This document shows positions 26,286-36,138 of a stretch of 64,000 bases of DNA, piece after piece (positions within the stretch are counted from its first letter, which is position 1; each line of letters opens with the position of its first letter). The translations under genes and the position numbers were made by a program. Location of the stretch: the NCBI RefSeq assembly GCF_003011895.2, contig NZ_PXWF02000121.1, positions 78,431 through 142,430 of the forward strand, in the 5' to 3' direction. The notes below the pieces were generated by a model, which was given only the letters and a program-made list of their open reading frames with translations, made no database searches and was not told the origin of the DNA. The stretch is from Massilia glaciei (GTDB taxonomy: Bacteria; Pseudomonadota; Gammaproteobacteria; Burkholderiales; Burkholderiaceae_D).

Positions 26286-27033
26286 AACGCCACCTCACCG
26301 ATCTGTGTTTTTCCAGCAGGCGCATCAAACCGTCGAGCAACAGTCCGATCAGGCCGATGATGATCATGCCCGCGACCACCAGGTCGTAGCGGTTGCCCGC
26401 ATTGCGCGAATCGATGATCAGGTAGCCCAGGCCGGAGCGCGGGGCGATCATTTCGGCCGCCACCACCACCAGCCAGGCGACGCCGAGCCCGATGCGCATG
26501 CCAACCACGATCTCGGGCAGCACCGCCGGCAGGATCACCTGGCGGAACAGGCGCGCGCGCGAGACGCCGAAGTTCTCGGCCGCGTGCAGGTAGCGCCGCT
26601 CGATGGTGTGCACGCCCGAGACCGTCTGCACGATCATGGGAAACACGGCGGCCAGGAAGATGAGGAAGATCGGCGAGGTGTTGCCCACGCCGAACCACAG
26701 GATCGACAGCGGGATCCACGCGATCGGCGAGATCGGGCGCATGATCTGGAAGATCGGGTTGAGCGTGCGGAAGGCGCCGTCGACCCGCCCCATCCACAGG
26801 CCTAGCGGCACCGCGACGAGCACCGCGCCGAAAAAACCGGCGGCCACGCGCAGCAGCGAGGCGCCGATGTGGTTCCACAAGGTGCCGTCGGCGGCCAGCT
26901 CCAGCGTGCCCTCGAACACCTGCAGCGGCGTCGGAAAGATCATGCTCTCGGTCGCGAGCACGACGATCCACCAGAGGGCCAGCAGCAGCGCCATGAGCGC
27001 GAGCGAGGGTAAGGTTTCTTTTAGTTTTTCCAC
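26275..27033 (-). CDS. NitT/TauT-type ABC transporter permease
   Basis: A protein of about 252 residues with six hydrophobic segments and the binding-protein-dependent permease loop (AAENFGVSRARLFRQVILPAVLPEI in two parts at about 165-190). I place the start at the GTG at 27033 (VEKLKETLPSLALMALLL), which gives the usual family length. The frame is open further upstream to 27198, but that part is Arg/Trp-rich and overlaps the cupredoxin gene in another frame. No in-frame ATG occurs before the first helix. Confidence 0.83.
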
Positions 27034-27073
27034 AGCTGCGTCTCTGAATAGGGTTCCGGCGGTAAATAGGCGT

Positions 27074-27529
27074 TCACTTCGCGGGCGCCGGCCGCATGCC
27101 GCGCAGCGCCTTGAGCAGCGCTTCGATGCGCCACACCAGGCGCGGCGTGCCCGGGTTGGGCAGCGCCTCGACCACCACCACCATCTGCCCGCTGGCATGG
27201 GCCGAGCACGCGAACTGGTTGACCGAGGCCTGCTCGAACGGCAGCCGGAAATCCTGGCCGGGCATGATCAGGATGGGGCCGAACACCTGCGGCACCACAT
27301 CGTTGTTGCGCAACAGCAGCACATCCTTGTAGCCGAGCGTGAGGCGCACCTCGCCCGGCAGGATCTCGACCTTGTCGCCGGCCATGCGGCGCTCCCAGGT
27401 GCCCTTGGGAATCTCAAACAGCTCGTCGCGCGAGTCCGCGCGCAGCGGCGCGAGCGCGGCCCAGCCGAGCAGCGCCAGCAGGCAGGCGAGCGGCAGCAGA
27501 TAGCCCCAGTGGCGGCGCGAAAGCGTCAT
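27074..27529 (-). CDS. Membrane-anchored cupredoxin-like protein
   Basis: This 151-residue protein has an N-terminal hydrophobic anchor (about 9-28) and a periplasmic domain. FACSAHASGQM (106-116) closely matches the type 1 copper loop of plastocyanins (C-S-x-H-x4-M): C108, H111 and M116. The LRNNDVVPQVFGP stretch (73-85) corresponds to the first strand loop, where plastocyanins have their other histidine; here the position carries Q81. The copper site is therefore either altered or absent. It sits 11 bases after a SCO gene, so copper handling or electron transfer near a respiratory enzyme is likely. Family assignment rests on motif reading only. Confidence 0.6.
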   Translation of the reverse strand: MTLSRRHWGYLLPLACLLALLGWAALAPLRADSRDELFEIPKGTWERRMAGDKVEILPGEVRLTLGYKDVLLLRNNDVVPQVFGPILIMPGQDFRLPFEQASVNQFACSAHASGQMVVVVEALPNPGTPRLVWRIEALLKALRGMRPAPAK

Positions 27530-27540
27530 CTGCCGCCCCG

Positions 27541-28146
27541 CTATTGCTTGAGCAGCAGCTTGACGTCGTGCACGACTTCGGCGGCGGGCCGCCCGAACGG
27601 CATCAGCGCGCGCAGCATGCCCTGGCGGTCGATGAAGTACAGGTAGGACGAATGGTGCATCGTGTAGGCGCCCCCGGCGCCCTCGACCATCTTCTTGGTG
27701 ACCGTGATGCCATACGCCTTTTGCACGGCCGCCATCTCGGCCGCGGTGCCCGTGATGCCGATGAAGCTAGGGTCGAACGCGCCCATGTAGCGTTTGAGGT
27801 GGGCCGGGCTGTCGCGCGCCGGGTCGACCGTCACGAACACCACCTGCAGCCTGGCGCCGTCGGCGCCGAGTTGCTTTTTGGCCTGGGCCAGCATCGCCAG
27901 CGACACCGGGCAGACGTCGGCGCAGGCGGTGTAGCCGAATTCGAGCACGACCACCTTGCGGCGGTATTTGGCGAGCGAGAATTGACTGCCGTCGGTGCCG
28001 CGCAGGGCGATCTCGGGGGCGGCGCGCGGCGGCGAGAAGACCCCCGACTTGAGCGCGGGCGCGGGCGCGGCCGCCAGGCTGTTGCCGGCCAGGCAGGCGG
28101 ACAACAAAAGCTTCAGGGAAAGCGATAGGGCGAGTGCGTGCTTCAA
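27541..28146 (-). CDS. SCO1/SenC-family copper chaperone lipoprotein
   Basis: This 201-residue protein has a lipobox (LLSAC, C18), so it is probably anchored to a membrane, and a thioredoxin fold. The copper/thiol motif C75-A-D-V-C79 and the conserved histidine H165 in MHHSSYLYFID are present, as is VTVDPARDSP. SCO proteins help insert copper into cytochrome oxidase CuA or act as thiol reductases. Oxidase genes are not in the window; instead it is clustered with a cupredoxin-like protein and an ABC importer, which is unusual. Confidence 0.88.
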   Translation of the reverse strand: MKHALALSLSLKLLLSACLAGNSLAAAPAPALKSGVFSPPRAAPEIALRGTDGSQFSLAKYRRKVVVLEFGYTACADVCPVSLAMLAQAKKQLGADGARLQVVFVTVDPARDSPAHLKRYMGAFDPSFIGITGTAAEMAAVQKAYGITVTKKMVEGAGGAYTMHHSSYLYFIDRQGMLRALMPFGRPAAEVVHDVKLLLKQ

Positions 28147-28160
28147 ATGAATTCCTGGGG

Positions 28161-29201
28161 TCAGAGCGTGATGGGGACGGGCTTGATGTTCTTGACGAAA
28201 CTGGTGTCGACATAGCTGTCGAAGGCGACCGGGCGCTTGAGCGTGCCGGCCTCGATCGACAGCCGCATGAGGTCGTCGAACTCGGGGCGCAGCATGCGCA
28301 GGTCGCCGTAGGTGACCCGGTCGGCCGGGTTAGACATGACGAATTCGAGCGTCTTCGGGTCCTGGTTGAAGTACTTTCTGGCCGACGCGATCGCGACGGC
28401 CTTGCTGCGGTTGGCCGCGCCGGCGTCGAGCCAGTTGCCGGCCGACTGCACATGGTTGACCAGGTCCTGCACCATGGGCCGGTTGTCGCGGATCAGCTCG
28501 GTCCTGACGGTGAGCACGCAGCAAATGTAGTTGCGCCATTCATCGCGCGTCATCTTGAGCGGGCGCGCATAGCCGGCGCGCTGGGCCGCGGCGCCGAACG
28601 GCTCACCCGTGCAATAGGCGTCGACCGCCTTCGCGTACAGCGCGGCGGGCATGTCGGGCGGCGGCATCTCGAGGATCTCGACGTCCTTAATGCCCATCCC
28701 TTCGCGCGCGAGCATCTTGCGCAGGAACAGGTAGTCGACCGCGAACCGGCTCGGGATAGCGATCACCTTGCCCTTGAGTTGGCGGAAGCTGCGGTACGGC
28801 GAATCGGTGCGCACCATGATCACCGCGCCCGAGCGGTGGCCGAGCGCGACGATCTTGAGCCCGATGCGGTGGTCGGTCAGGTCCATCACGAGCGGGGCCA
28901 GCATGTAGGCCGCCTGCACCCGGCCGGTCATCAGAGACTCCTTGAGCTCGGGCCAGCCGCCGTACTTGCTGAATTCGTAGTCGAAGCGCGGGCCCGCGCC
29001 CCTGGCGTTGCTGGCCGCCTTGGCCGCGCAGGCCACCGGCAGCGTCAGGTTGCAGGTGACGGGCAAGGCGCCGATCACGAGCGGCGCGGGCGCGGCAAGC
29101 GCCGGCGCCGGCAGCGCGAACGGGGCGGCGGCGGCGAGCGCGCCTTTGAGCACCTGGCGGCGCCGCAGCGCGTGCTCTGTCACGGGGTCTTCACTTTGCA
29201 T
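28161..29201 (-). CDS. Tat-exported ABC substrate-binding protein (NrtA/SsuA type)
   Basis: This 346-residue protein starts with a twin-arginine signal (RRQVLK at about 14-19, then a hydrophobic Ala-rich stretch). The mature part has the NMT1/SsuA-like fold: VIGALPVTCNLTLPVA, GRVQAAYMLAPLVMDL, LKGKVIAIPSRFAVDYLFLRKML. GGAGGG ten bases before the ATG at 29201 supports that start over upstream ones. Tat export is seen for some members that bind a cofactor or metal in the cytoplasm. It is probably the first gene of the five-gene cluster. The ligand is unknown. Confidence 0.83.
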   Translation of the reverse strand: MQSEDPVTEHALRRRQVLKGALAAAAPFALPAPALAAPAPLVIGALPVTCNLTLPVACAAKAASNARGAGPRFDYEFSKYGGWPELKESLMTGRVQAAYMLAPLVMDLTDHRIGLKIVALGHRSGAVIMVRTDSPYRSFRQLKGKVIAIPSRFAVDYLFLRKMLAREGMGIKDVEILEMPPPDMPAALYAKAVDAYCTGEPFGAAAQRAGYARPLKMTRDEWRNYICCVLTVRTELIRDNRPMVQDLVNHVQSAGNWLDAGAANRSKAVAIASARKYFNQDPKTLEFVMSNPADRVTYGDLRMLRPEFDDLMRLSIEAGTLKRPVAFDSYVDTSFVKNIKPVPITL

Positions 29202-29432
29202 TGCGGCGCTGCCCTCCGGTTGCCTTGTCGATTGCCGGCGCTCGCGCGCTGCGGTCGGGCAATTGTACAGCACCACCATGCGCCCGCAATACGCCCGCAA
29301 GACACCCGCATGAGAGCGCCGCGGCGCGCCGGCGCGCGCCAACCGAGCAGCGCGCGCCCAAAAACGGGGGTACTATCGCGTGGTCATAAAGGGATGCCGG
29401 GACGCGCCTCACTTTTATCGCAAAGCACGACC

Positions 29433-30611
29433 ATGGATGCACTAAACTCCGACGTACAGGCCATCCAGGCGATCAGCTCGGTGCCGACGATCCTGCGCGT
29501 GGTCGCCGAGACCACCGGTTTGCGCTTCGTGTGCATCGCGCGCGTGACCGGCAACGCCTGGGTCACCTGCGCCGCGCTCGACCGGCTCGGCCTCGGTCTG
29601 CGCCCCGGCGACGAGCTCGACGTCGCCACGACCCTGTGCGACAGCGTGCGCGCCGGCGACCAGCCGATCGTGATCGACCACGCCAGCGTCGATCCGGTCT
29701 ACTGCACCCATCCCACGCCGCGGCAATACGGCTTCGAGAGCTACATCGCGGTGCCGGTGCGGCGCGCCAACGGCGATTTCTTCGGCACCCTGTGCGGGCT
29801 CGACCCGGAACCGGCGGCGCTGTCGGACCGGCGCATCGTCGACACCCTGACCCTGCTCGCCGAGCTGGTCTCGCGCCAGCTCGAGGACGAACAGCGCATC
29901 GGCGCGAGCGAGGCCGCGTTGCTTAGCGAGCGCGCCAACTCCGAGCTGCGCGAGCAGTTCATCGCCGTGCTCGGCCACGACCTGCGCACGCCCCTGCTGT
30001 CGATCCTGACGGGCGCCGAATTGCTGCGCCGCCTGCCGCTCGAGCCGCACGCGCTCTCGATCGTCGAGCGCATCAAGCGCAGCGGGCGCCGCATGGCCAG
30101 CCTGGTCGACGACGTGGTCGACTTCACGCGCGGCCGGATGGGTGGCGGGATCCCGCTCGACGCGGTCGAAACCACCGAGCTCGGCCAGCAACTGCTGCAT
30201 GTCGTGGCCGAACTCAAGGACGTCCACGGCGGGCGCGTGATCGACAGCGAGATCGACCTCAACACGACCGTGTATTGCGATCCGAAACGCATCGCCCAGA
30301 TGCTCTCTAACCTGCTGGTCAACGCGCTGACCCACGGCGCGCCCGACCACCCCGTCACGGTGCGCGCGCGCAGCGACGACGGCGCGCTGTTTTTGTCGGT
30401 CAGCAACGCCGGCGCGCCGATCGCGGACGAGACCCTGCAGCAATTGTTCCAGCCGTTCTGGCGCGGCAGCAACAGCGGGCCATCCGAGGGCCTCGGGCTG
30501 GGCCTGTATATCGCCTCCGAGATAGCGCGCTCGCATGGCGGCAGCCTAATCGTGACCTCGACCGGCGAGGCGACCACGTTCAGCTTCACGGCGCCGCGCA
30601 TCGCGCGCTAG
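29433..30611 (+). CDS. GAF-domain sensor histidine kinase
   Basis: This 392-residue protein has no membrane segment. A GAF domain (about 15-155) of the kind found in phytochrome-like and redox sensors (CTHPTPRQYGFESYIAVPV) is followed by a HisKA helix with H182 in GHDLRTPLLS and a HATPase domain (N-box SNLLVNALTHG, G2 box GLGLGLYI). It lacks a receiver; its partner regulator is not adjacent. The ATG at 29433 was chosen at the start of the conserved region; the upstream frame is a shadow. Its stop overlaps the stop of the convergent gene by four bases. Confidence 0.85.
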   Translation: MDALNSDVQAIQAISSVPTILRVVAETTGLRFVCIARVTGNAWVTCAALDRLGLGLRPGDELDVATTLCDSVRAGDQPIVIDHASVDPVYCTHPTPRQYGFESYIAVPVRRANGDFFGTLCGLDPEPAALSDRRIVDTLTLLAELVSRQLEDEQRIGASEAALLSERANSELREQFIAVLGHDLRTPLLSILTGAELLRRLPLEPHALSIVERIKRSGRRMASLVDDVVDFTRGRMGGGIPLDAVETTELGQQLLHVVAELKDVHGGRVIDSEIDLNTTVYCDPKRIAQMLSNLLVNALTHGAPDHPVTVRARSDDGALFLSVSNAGAPIADETLQQLFQPFWRGSNSGPSEGLGLGLYIASEIARSHGGSLIVTSTGEATTFSFTAPRIAR

Positions 30612-31618
30612 ATCGGACCAAGTCTCAACCATTCCACCACAGCGCCGGCGGCGCGCCGCAGCGCGTCCACCACATCGTCGATTGAAACCGGCTTGTTCTC
30701 GGACAGAGGGGCGGAAATCCTGCGCGTACGTCCCCTGAGACGTCTAACCCGCTGAACGCGCCGCGCCGATGGCGCCGAAAGGTTCGCGCCGGATTCGGGT
30801 TTGCCGGCTTCGGCCATGCCGGCTTCGGGTGTGCCGACTTCGGCGATGTCGGCCTTGGCCATGCCGGCTTCGGGTGTGCCGGCTTCGGCGATGTCGGCTT
30901 CGGCGATGCCAGCTTCGGCCATGCGAGCTTCGGCCGTGCCGCCTTCGGCCATGCCGGCGTTGGGTGTGCCGACTTCGGCCGTGCCGGCTTCGGCCGTTCG
31001 AGCATCGGCCGTGCCGCCTTCGGGCATGCCTGCTTTGGGTGTGCCGGCGTCGGCTGGGTGCTGGGGTTGGCGCACCTCGTGTGCGGCAAATGCGTGATGA
31101 CCTTGTTCGATCGCGGGGGCCGCAAGCGGCGCGCGCGGCGTGGGCAACGGCGCAGGTTTCGCCGCTACCGGCGCTTTGCGTTCACCGCGGGAGCGTTGAC
31201 GGGTACGCAGCGTTTCGGCCAGCTTCCATTCAGTTGTATTCGGAAAGCGGATCCAGATGCTGGTCCAGGCGTTGCGCCGGATACCACCGACGGCGTTGGC
31301 GAAACCACTGGGCGAGACCGCCCGTCCCTCGTAGAGAATGGCATCGCCCTCGACCAGGCCGTGATGGTTTTTCCCGTTGAATACGGTGCGCAGCAGCGTG
31401 CCATCGGGCAGGAACAATTGCTTCCATTGGTAACCCGAATTTGCCGACTTGGGCAGCGCATCGGGTTCGTGGCGCCAGATCCACTCCTCGACCGCCTCGG
31501 TGACGATTTCCCAGTCCTCCTTTTCGAAGAAGCTTCTGACCGATGCCAGGCTTATTTGCTTGTGGATATGTTGCGAAATGGGGATCTCGGCGTAGACGGC
31601 TGGGTGGTGGCGTTTCAT
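30608..31618 (-). CDS. RAMA-like domain protein with pentapeptide minisatellite
   Basis: This 336-residue protein has an N-terminal domain (about 30-145) ending in ILYEGRAVSPSGFANAVGG and NAWTSIWIRF, which resembles the RAMA/DUF4357 fold often attached to DNA methylases. A charged linker follows, then about 17 five-residue repeats of the pattern AGTPE/AGMAE (about 189-272), an Arg-rich patch (RRVQRVRRLRGRTRR) and a short helical tail. AGGAGA before the ATG at 31618 gives a clear start. The DNA repeat unit is 15 bp and several other frames are open across it. Likely nucleic-acid binding; function unknown. Confidence 0.6.
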   Translation of the reverse strand: MKRHHPAVYAEIPISQHIHKQISLASVRSFFEKEDWEIVTEAVEEWIWRHEPDALPKSANSGYQWKQLFLPDGTLLRTVFNGKNHHGLVEGDAILYEGRAVSPSGFANAVGGIRRNAWTSIWIRFPNTTEWKLAETLRTRQRSRGERKAPVAAKPAPLPTPRAPLAAPAIEQGHHAFAAHEVRQPQHPADAGTPKAGMPEGGTADARTAEAGTAEVGTPNAGMAEGGTAEARMAEAGIAEADIAEAGTPEAGMAKADIAEVGTPEAGMAEAGKPESGANLSAPSARRVQRVRRLRGRTRRISAPLSENKPVSIDDVVDALRRAAGAVVEWLRLGPI

Positions 31619-32217
31619 GGCTTTTCTCCTTTTATTCCGATTTGACCGCATATTGGCCCGGCATTGCACGAGAGCGGCACGCGCCCGGACGATATCTGCG
31701 CGACTCGGCCCGACAACTGCGCGACGCGGTCCGACGACAGCACGCCTGGATCCGGTGCTTGCACGATTTTTTTACGACAACGCTGGCGTGTACTTAGTCT
31801 GTACTTAGTTAGACACGCAAACCACGTATCGTTCAGTTTCAGACTTAAAACAGGAGAGATCGCATGGCGCGCGGACGGTGTCGTGTGACTATCACCGGAA
31901 TCCGCAGCGCTATCGTGCAATGTAGGGTTGAACCGGGTGAAATAGGGCCTTTTGGGAGGCGGCACATTCTGGAGGGGGCATGCGGTCGCCGGCCGGGCAA
32001 ATTGCCAAATATATACGAATCTCCAGGCTAACAAGTTCGTTCGGGAACCTTTAGCCGCGCTGGCATCCCGATCTCTTGCGCGCGCGCTTGACCGCCCGCG
32101 CAGCGTGGCCGTTCAAACGACACGCTCAGGACCATTTCCACGAGGCTTGACGGGCATCGTGGCGCCGTCTTTCCCGAAGTGCAAACATCGAAAACTCCCC
32201 ATCACCATCGAGTTTCC
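31619..32217. other. 600-bp gap between divergent genes
   Basis: There is no supported gene. Two 21-bp direct copies of CTGCGCGACTCGGCCCGACAA (second copy with three changes) lie at 31696-31737. A short direct repeat of TGTACTTAGT occurs near 31790-31810. The rest is unremarkable and should hold promoters for the two divergent genes, which I could not place. Confidence 0.5.
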
Positions 32218-33963
32218 ATGAGCGACCCCGGACACCCCACTGAAGTTTTTTTCGAAGGCAAGGCCCCGATCGCACCGGGCATGCTGTGCTCGCAACACTT
32301 CGCGCTCGCCGACGCCGCCACGGTCGCGCAGGTGACACTGCGCTTCCAGTGTTACGGCATGCACGCGTTGGCCGTGCTCAAGTTCACCTTCCATGACGCG
32401 CACGGACAGCGCACGCATGAGATCAACTCGGGGCCGGCGCGACCCTTGGCGGCGACGGGCTTGAACCGGCTGCGCCGGCACATTCTTTTCCTGCGGCTCG
32501 AGTCGGCGCTGCGCAGCTTGTTAAACATGCCGAGATGGTTCATCGTCGAGTTGCCTTGCGCCACATTGCGCAGCGGCGGGCTGCGCGTCGACGTGGTCAA
32601 CACGGGCAAGTTCCCGGTGCTCGTGAGCGGTTTCGCCCTGCACACCTCGCCGCTCGATCCGGCCCGGCGGGTGCGCAACGACCACCCGCTCGAAGGCTAT
32701 GCGGGCAGCATCAGCGTGACGGCCGGCGAGCCGCTGGCGCTGTTCGTGCATAGCCCGCAGGCGCTTTTTGCGGTCGAGGTGATCCGCTTCGGCGCCAGCG
32801 CCGCCACGCGGCTGCGGATCGATGACGTGCCCGGCCGCGCGCAGGACTACGCCCAGAACGCCTACGAGCAGGGCGCGGACTGGGACCGCACGACGGTGCT
32901 GCAGACCGACCCGGGCTGGCGCGCCGGCCTATACGTGGCGCGGCTGTCCGATTGCAGCGGCGCCTTGTTCGACATCACCTTCGTCGTCAAGAGAAAGGTG
33001 GGCGAAGCGGCGGCGGCGCTCGCCGTGCTGGCCTCGACCAACACCTGGCAAGCCTACAACGCCTGGGCTGGCGCCTCGATCTACGAATACCACATCGACG
33101 ACGGCCTGCACCGCCCCGATATCTTCGTGGTGCACCAATTGCGCCCGAACCCGGCGGCCACCATGATCGACGCCAGGGGCCATCTCGCCTGCGAGGAAAA
33201 ACACGTGCTGGCCTGGCTCGAACGCGAGGGCATCGACTACGACCTCTACAGCGACAGCGACCTAGACGCCGATCCGGGCCTGCTGGCGCGCCACCGCGCG
33301 CTGGTGCTCAACACCCACAGCGAATACTGGACCGGGCCGATGTACGACGGGCTCGAGCGTTTTCTCGACGGCGGCGGCAACCTCGCCTACCTGTCGGCCA
33401 ACGGCCTGTTCTGGAAGACGGCGGCGCGCGGCCACCAGCTCGAGGTCCGGCACGACTGCGGCCGGCACAGCTTCATCGACGAGGCCGGCGGCAGGTGGCG
33501 CGACCACGGGCGCCCGGAGACGCGCGCGGTCGGCATCCGCTTCACGCGCGCGGGGCAAAAATCGGGCTTCAAGCCGTACCGGGTGCTCTCGCCGGGGCAT
33601 TGGATTTTCGCCGGAACCGGCGTCAAAAAGGGCAGCCTGATCGGCGAGCGCGGCACCAAGTACCAGGGCGCGTCGGGCTGGGAGCTCGACACGATCGACG
33701 CGCGCGCGCGTCCGGCCGGGCTGGTGCATCTGGCAAAGGGGTGCAACGCCTGGGGCAGCGGCGCCGATATGACGTACTTCACCCATGCGGGCGGGGGCGG
33801 GGTGTTTGCGGTCGGCTCGATCACGTTCGGCGGGAGCCTGGTCGTCGATGCCGTGCTGTCGCGCATGATGCGCAATGTGTTCGCGCGCTTTTTGCGCGGA
33901 GCCGGCGCGGCGCCCGCCGCCAAAGCTGGCCTGGCGGCGGACGCCGGCGCGGTTGAAGCTTAA
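32218..33963 (+). CDS. N,N-dimethylformamidase large-subunit-like protein
   Basis: This 581-residue protein resembles the beta subunit of N,N-dimethylformamidase. The C-terminal part (about 250-560) has VLASTNTWQAYNAWAGASIY, LVLNTHSEYWTGPMYDGLERFLDGGGNLAYLSANG and a late AHGGGGVFAVGSI-like segment typical of that glutamine-amidotransferase-like fold. The first 200 residues are a beta-rich domain. No small subunit gene is adjacent, so the substrate may be another amide. The ATG at 32218 lacks a clear ribosome site; the GTG at 32179 is an alternative. Stops of this and the convergent gene overlap by four bases. Confidence 0.72.
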   Translation: MSDPGHPTEVFFEGKAPIAPGMLCSQHFALADAATVAQVTLRFQCYGMHALAVLKFTFHDAHGQRTHEINSGPARPLAATGLNRLRRHILFLRLESALRSLLNMPRWFIVELPCATLRSGGLRVDVVNTGKFPVLVSGFALHTSPLDPARRVRNDHPLEGYAGSISVTAGEPLALFVHSPQALFAVEVIRFGASAATRLRIDDVPGRAQDYAQNAYEQGADWDRTTVLQTDPGWRAGLYVARLSDCSGALFDITFVVKRKVGEAAAALAVLASTNTWQAYNAWAGASIYEYHIDDGLHRPDIFVVHQLRPNPAATMIDARGHLACEEKHVLAWLEREGIDYDLYSDSDLDADPGLLARHRALVLNTHSEYWTGPMYDGLERFLDGGGNLAYLSANGLFWKTAARGHQLEVRHDCGRHSFIDEAGGRWRDHGRPETRAVGIRFTRAGQKSGFKPYRVLSPGHWIFAGTGVKKGSLIGERGTKYQGASGWELDTIDARARPAGLVHLAKGCNAWGSGADMTYFTHAGGGGVFAVGSITFGGSLVVDAVLSRMMRNVFARFLRGAGAAPAAKAGLAADAGAVEA

Positions 33964-34331
33964 GCCATCGAACTATCTTTGACGAAATACTTGCGCGCGT
34001 AGGCGAGCAACTGGCCATCGTTCGGATGGTCGACCGTCTCGACGCTGACGACCTTGTCGGCGATCAGCGCCTCGTGCTTGTTCAGGTAGCGCATGAACGA
34101 CAGTTTCTCCTGGCCGGGGCCGACCACCAGGATCGCGTGCGCTTCCTTGACGGAGGCGGCGATCTCGCTCATGTACGGAATGTTTTCCTCTTCCTTGATG
34201 CTGATGTCGGCGCCCGCTTTTTTATGGATCGCGCCGGTCTTGATGACTTCGGACTCGGCGGCGTCGGCCGTGAAATGGATGACGTGCGCTTCGGATTGGT
34301 CGAGCCAGATGACGACGTGGTTGAATGACAT
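33960..34331 (-). CDS. Small eRF1-like 'translational machinery' family protein
   Basis: This 123-residue cytoplasmic protein starts MSFNHVVIWLDQSEAHVIHF, shows the family's ILVVGPGQEKLSFMRYLNKHE and ends in a KYF-rich tail. Relatives are annotated as translational machinery or host-attachment-like proteins because of a weak match to an eRF1 domain; the true role is not established. AAGGA upstream of the ATG at 34331 defines the start. It stands alone between a convergent gene and glpK. Confidence 0.7.
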   Translation of the reverse strand: MSFNHVVIWLDQSEAHVIHFTADAAESEVIKTGAIHKKAGADISIKEEENIPYMSEIAASVKEAHAILVVGPGQEKLSFMRYLNKHEALIADKVVSVETVDHPNDGQLLAYARKYFVKDSSMA

Positions 34332-34460
34332 GGTGGTGTTTCCTTGTGGGAGTGAGCGTGCGCGGGGCCCATGCCCCATTGCCGAATGAGGCGAGTGTGC
34401 GCCCCTTCGCCGATTTTTTCCGTTCGGAACCGCACGTAGGCCGCAGCGCCCGCCCTCCCC

Positions 34461-35978
<1,518 letters not shown>

Positions 35979-36034
35979 GGTGGGGGCCGCCCCGCCCACG
36001 TTTGCTTGAGCCGGCGCAGCTGTAATGTTCGAGG

Positions 36035-36064
36035 TTGACGGGACCCGCGGGGGGCGGTTTATGC
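36035..36064 (+). promoter_or_regulatory. Possible promoter of glpD
   Basis: TTGACG (36035-36040), 18 bp, TTATGC (36059-36064), about 75 bp before the glpD ATG. An AT-rich island with TATACT (36080-36085) follows and could be an alternative -10. The region also has to serve glpK on the other strand. Confidence 0.35.
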
Positions 36065-36138
36065 TCTTCGCTATTAAAATATACTATAACCTCCGTCAAA
36101 CGAACACGACCAACGGGTCGCGCGAACCCACAACGCCA

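Noticed and set aside
27034..27198. Longer N-terminus of the ABC permease from the ATG at 27198
   Set aside because: The extra residues are Arg/Trp-rich, overlap the cupredoxin-like gene in another frame and exceed the family length.
30802..31052. CRISPR or pentapeptide-repeat (A[DN]LXX) protein
   Set aside because: No spacers in the DNA, and the five-residue units lack the A[DN]LXX pattern; it is a coding minisatellite.
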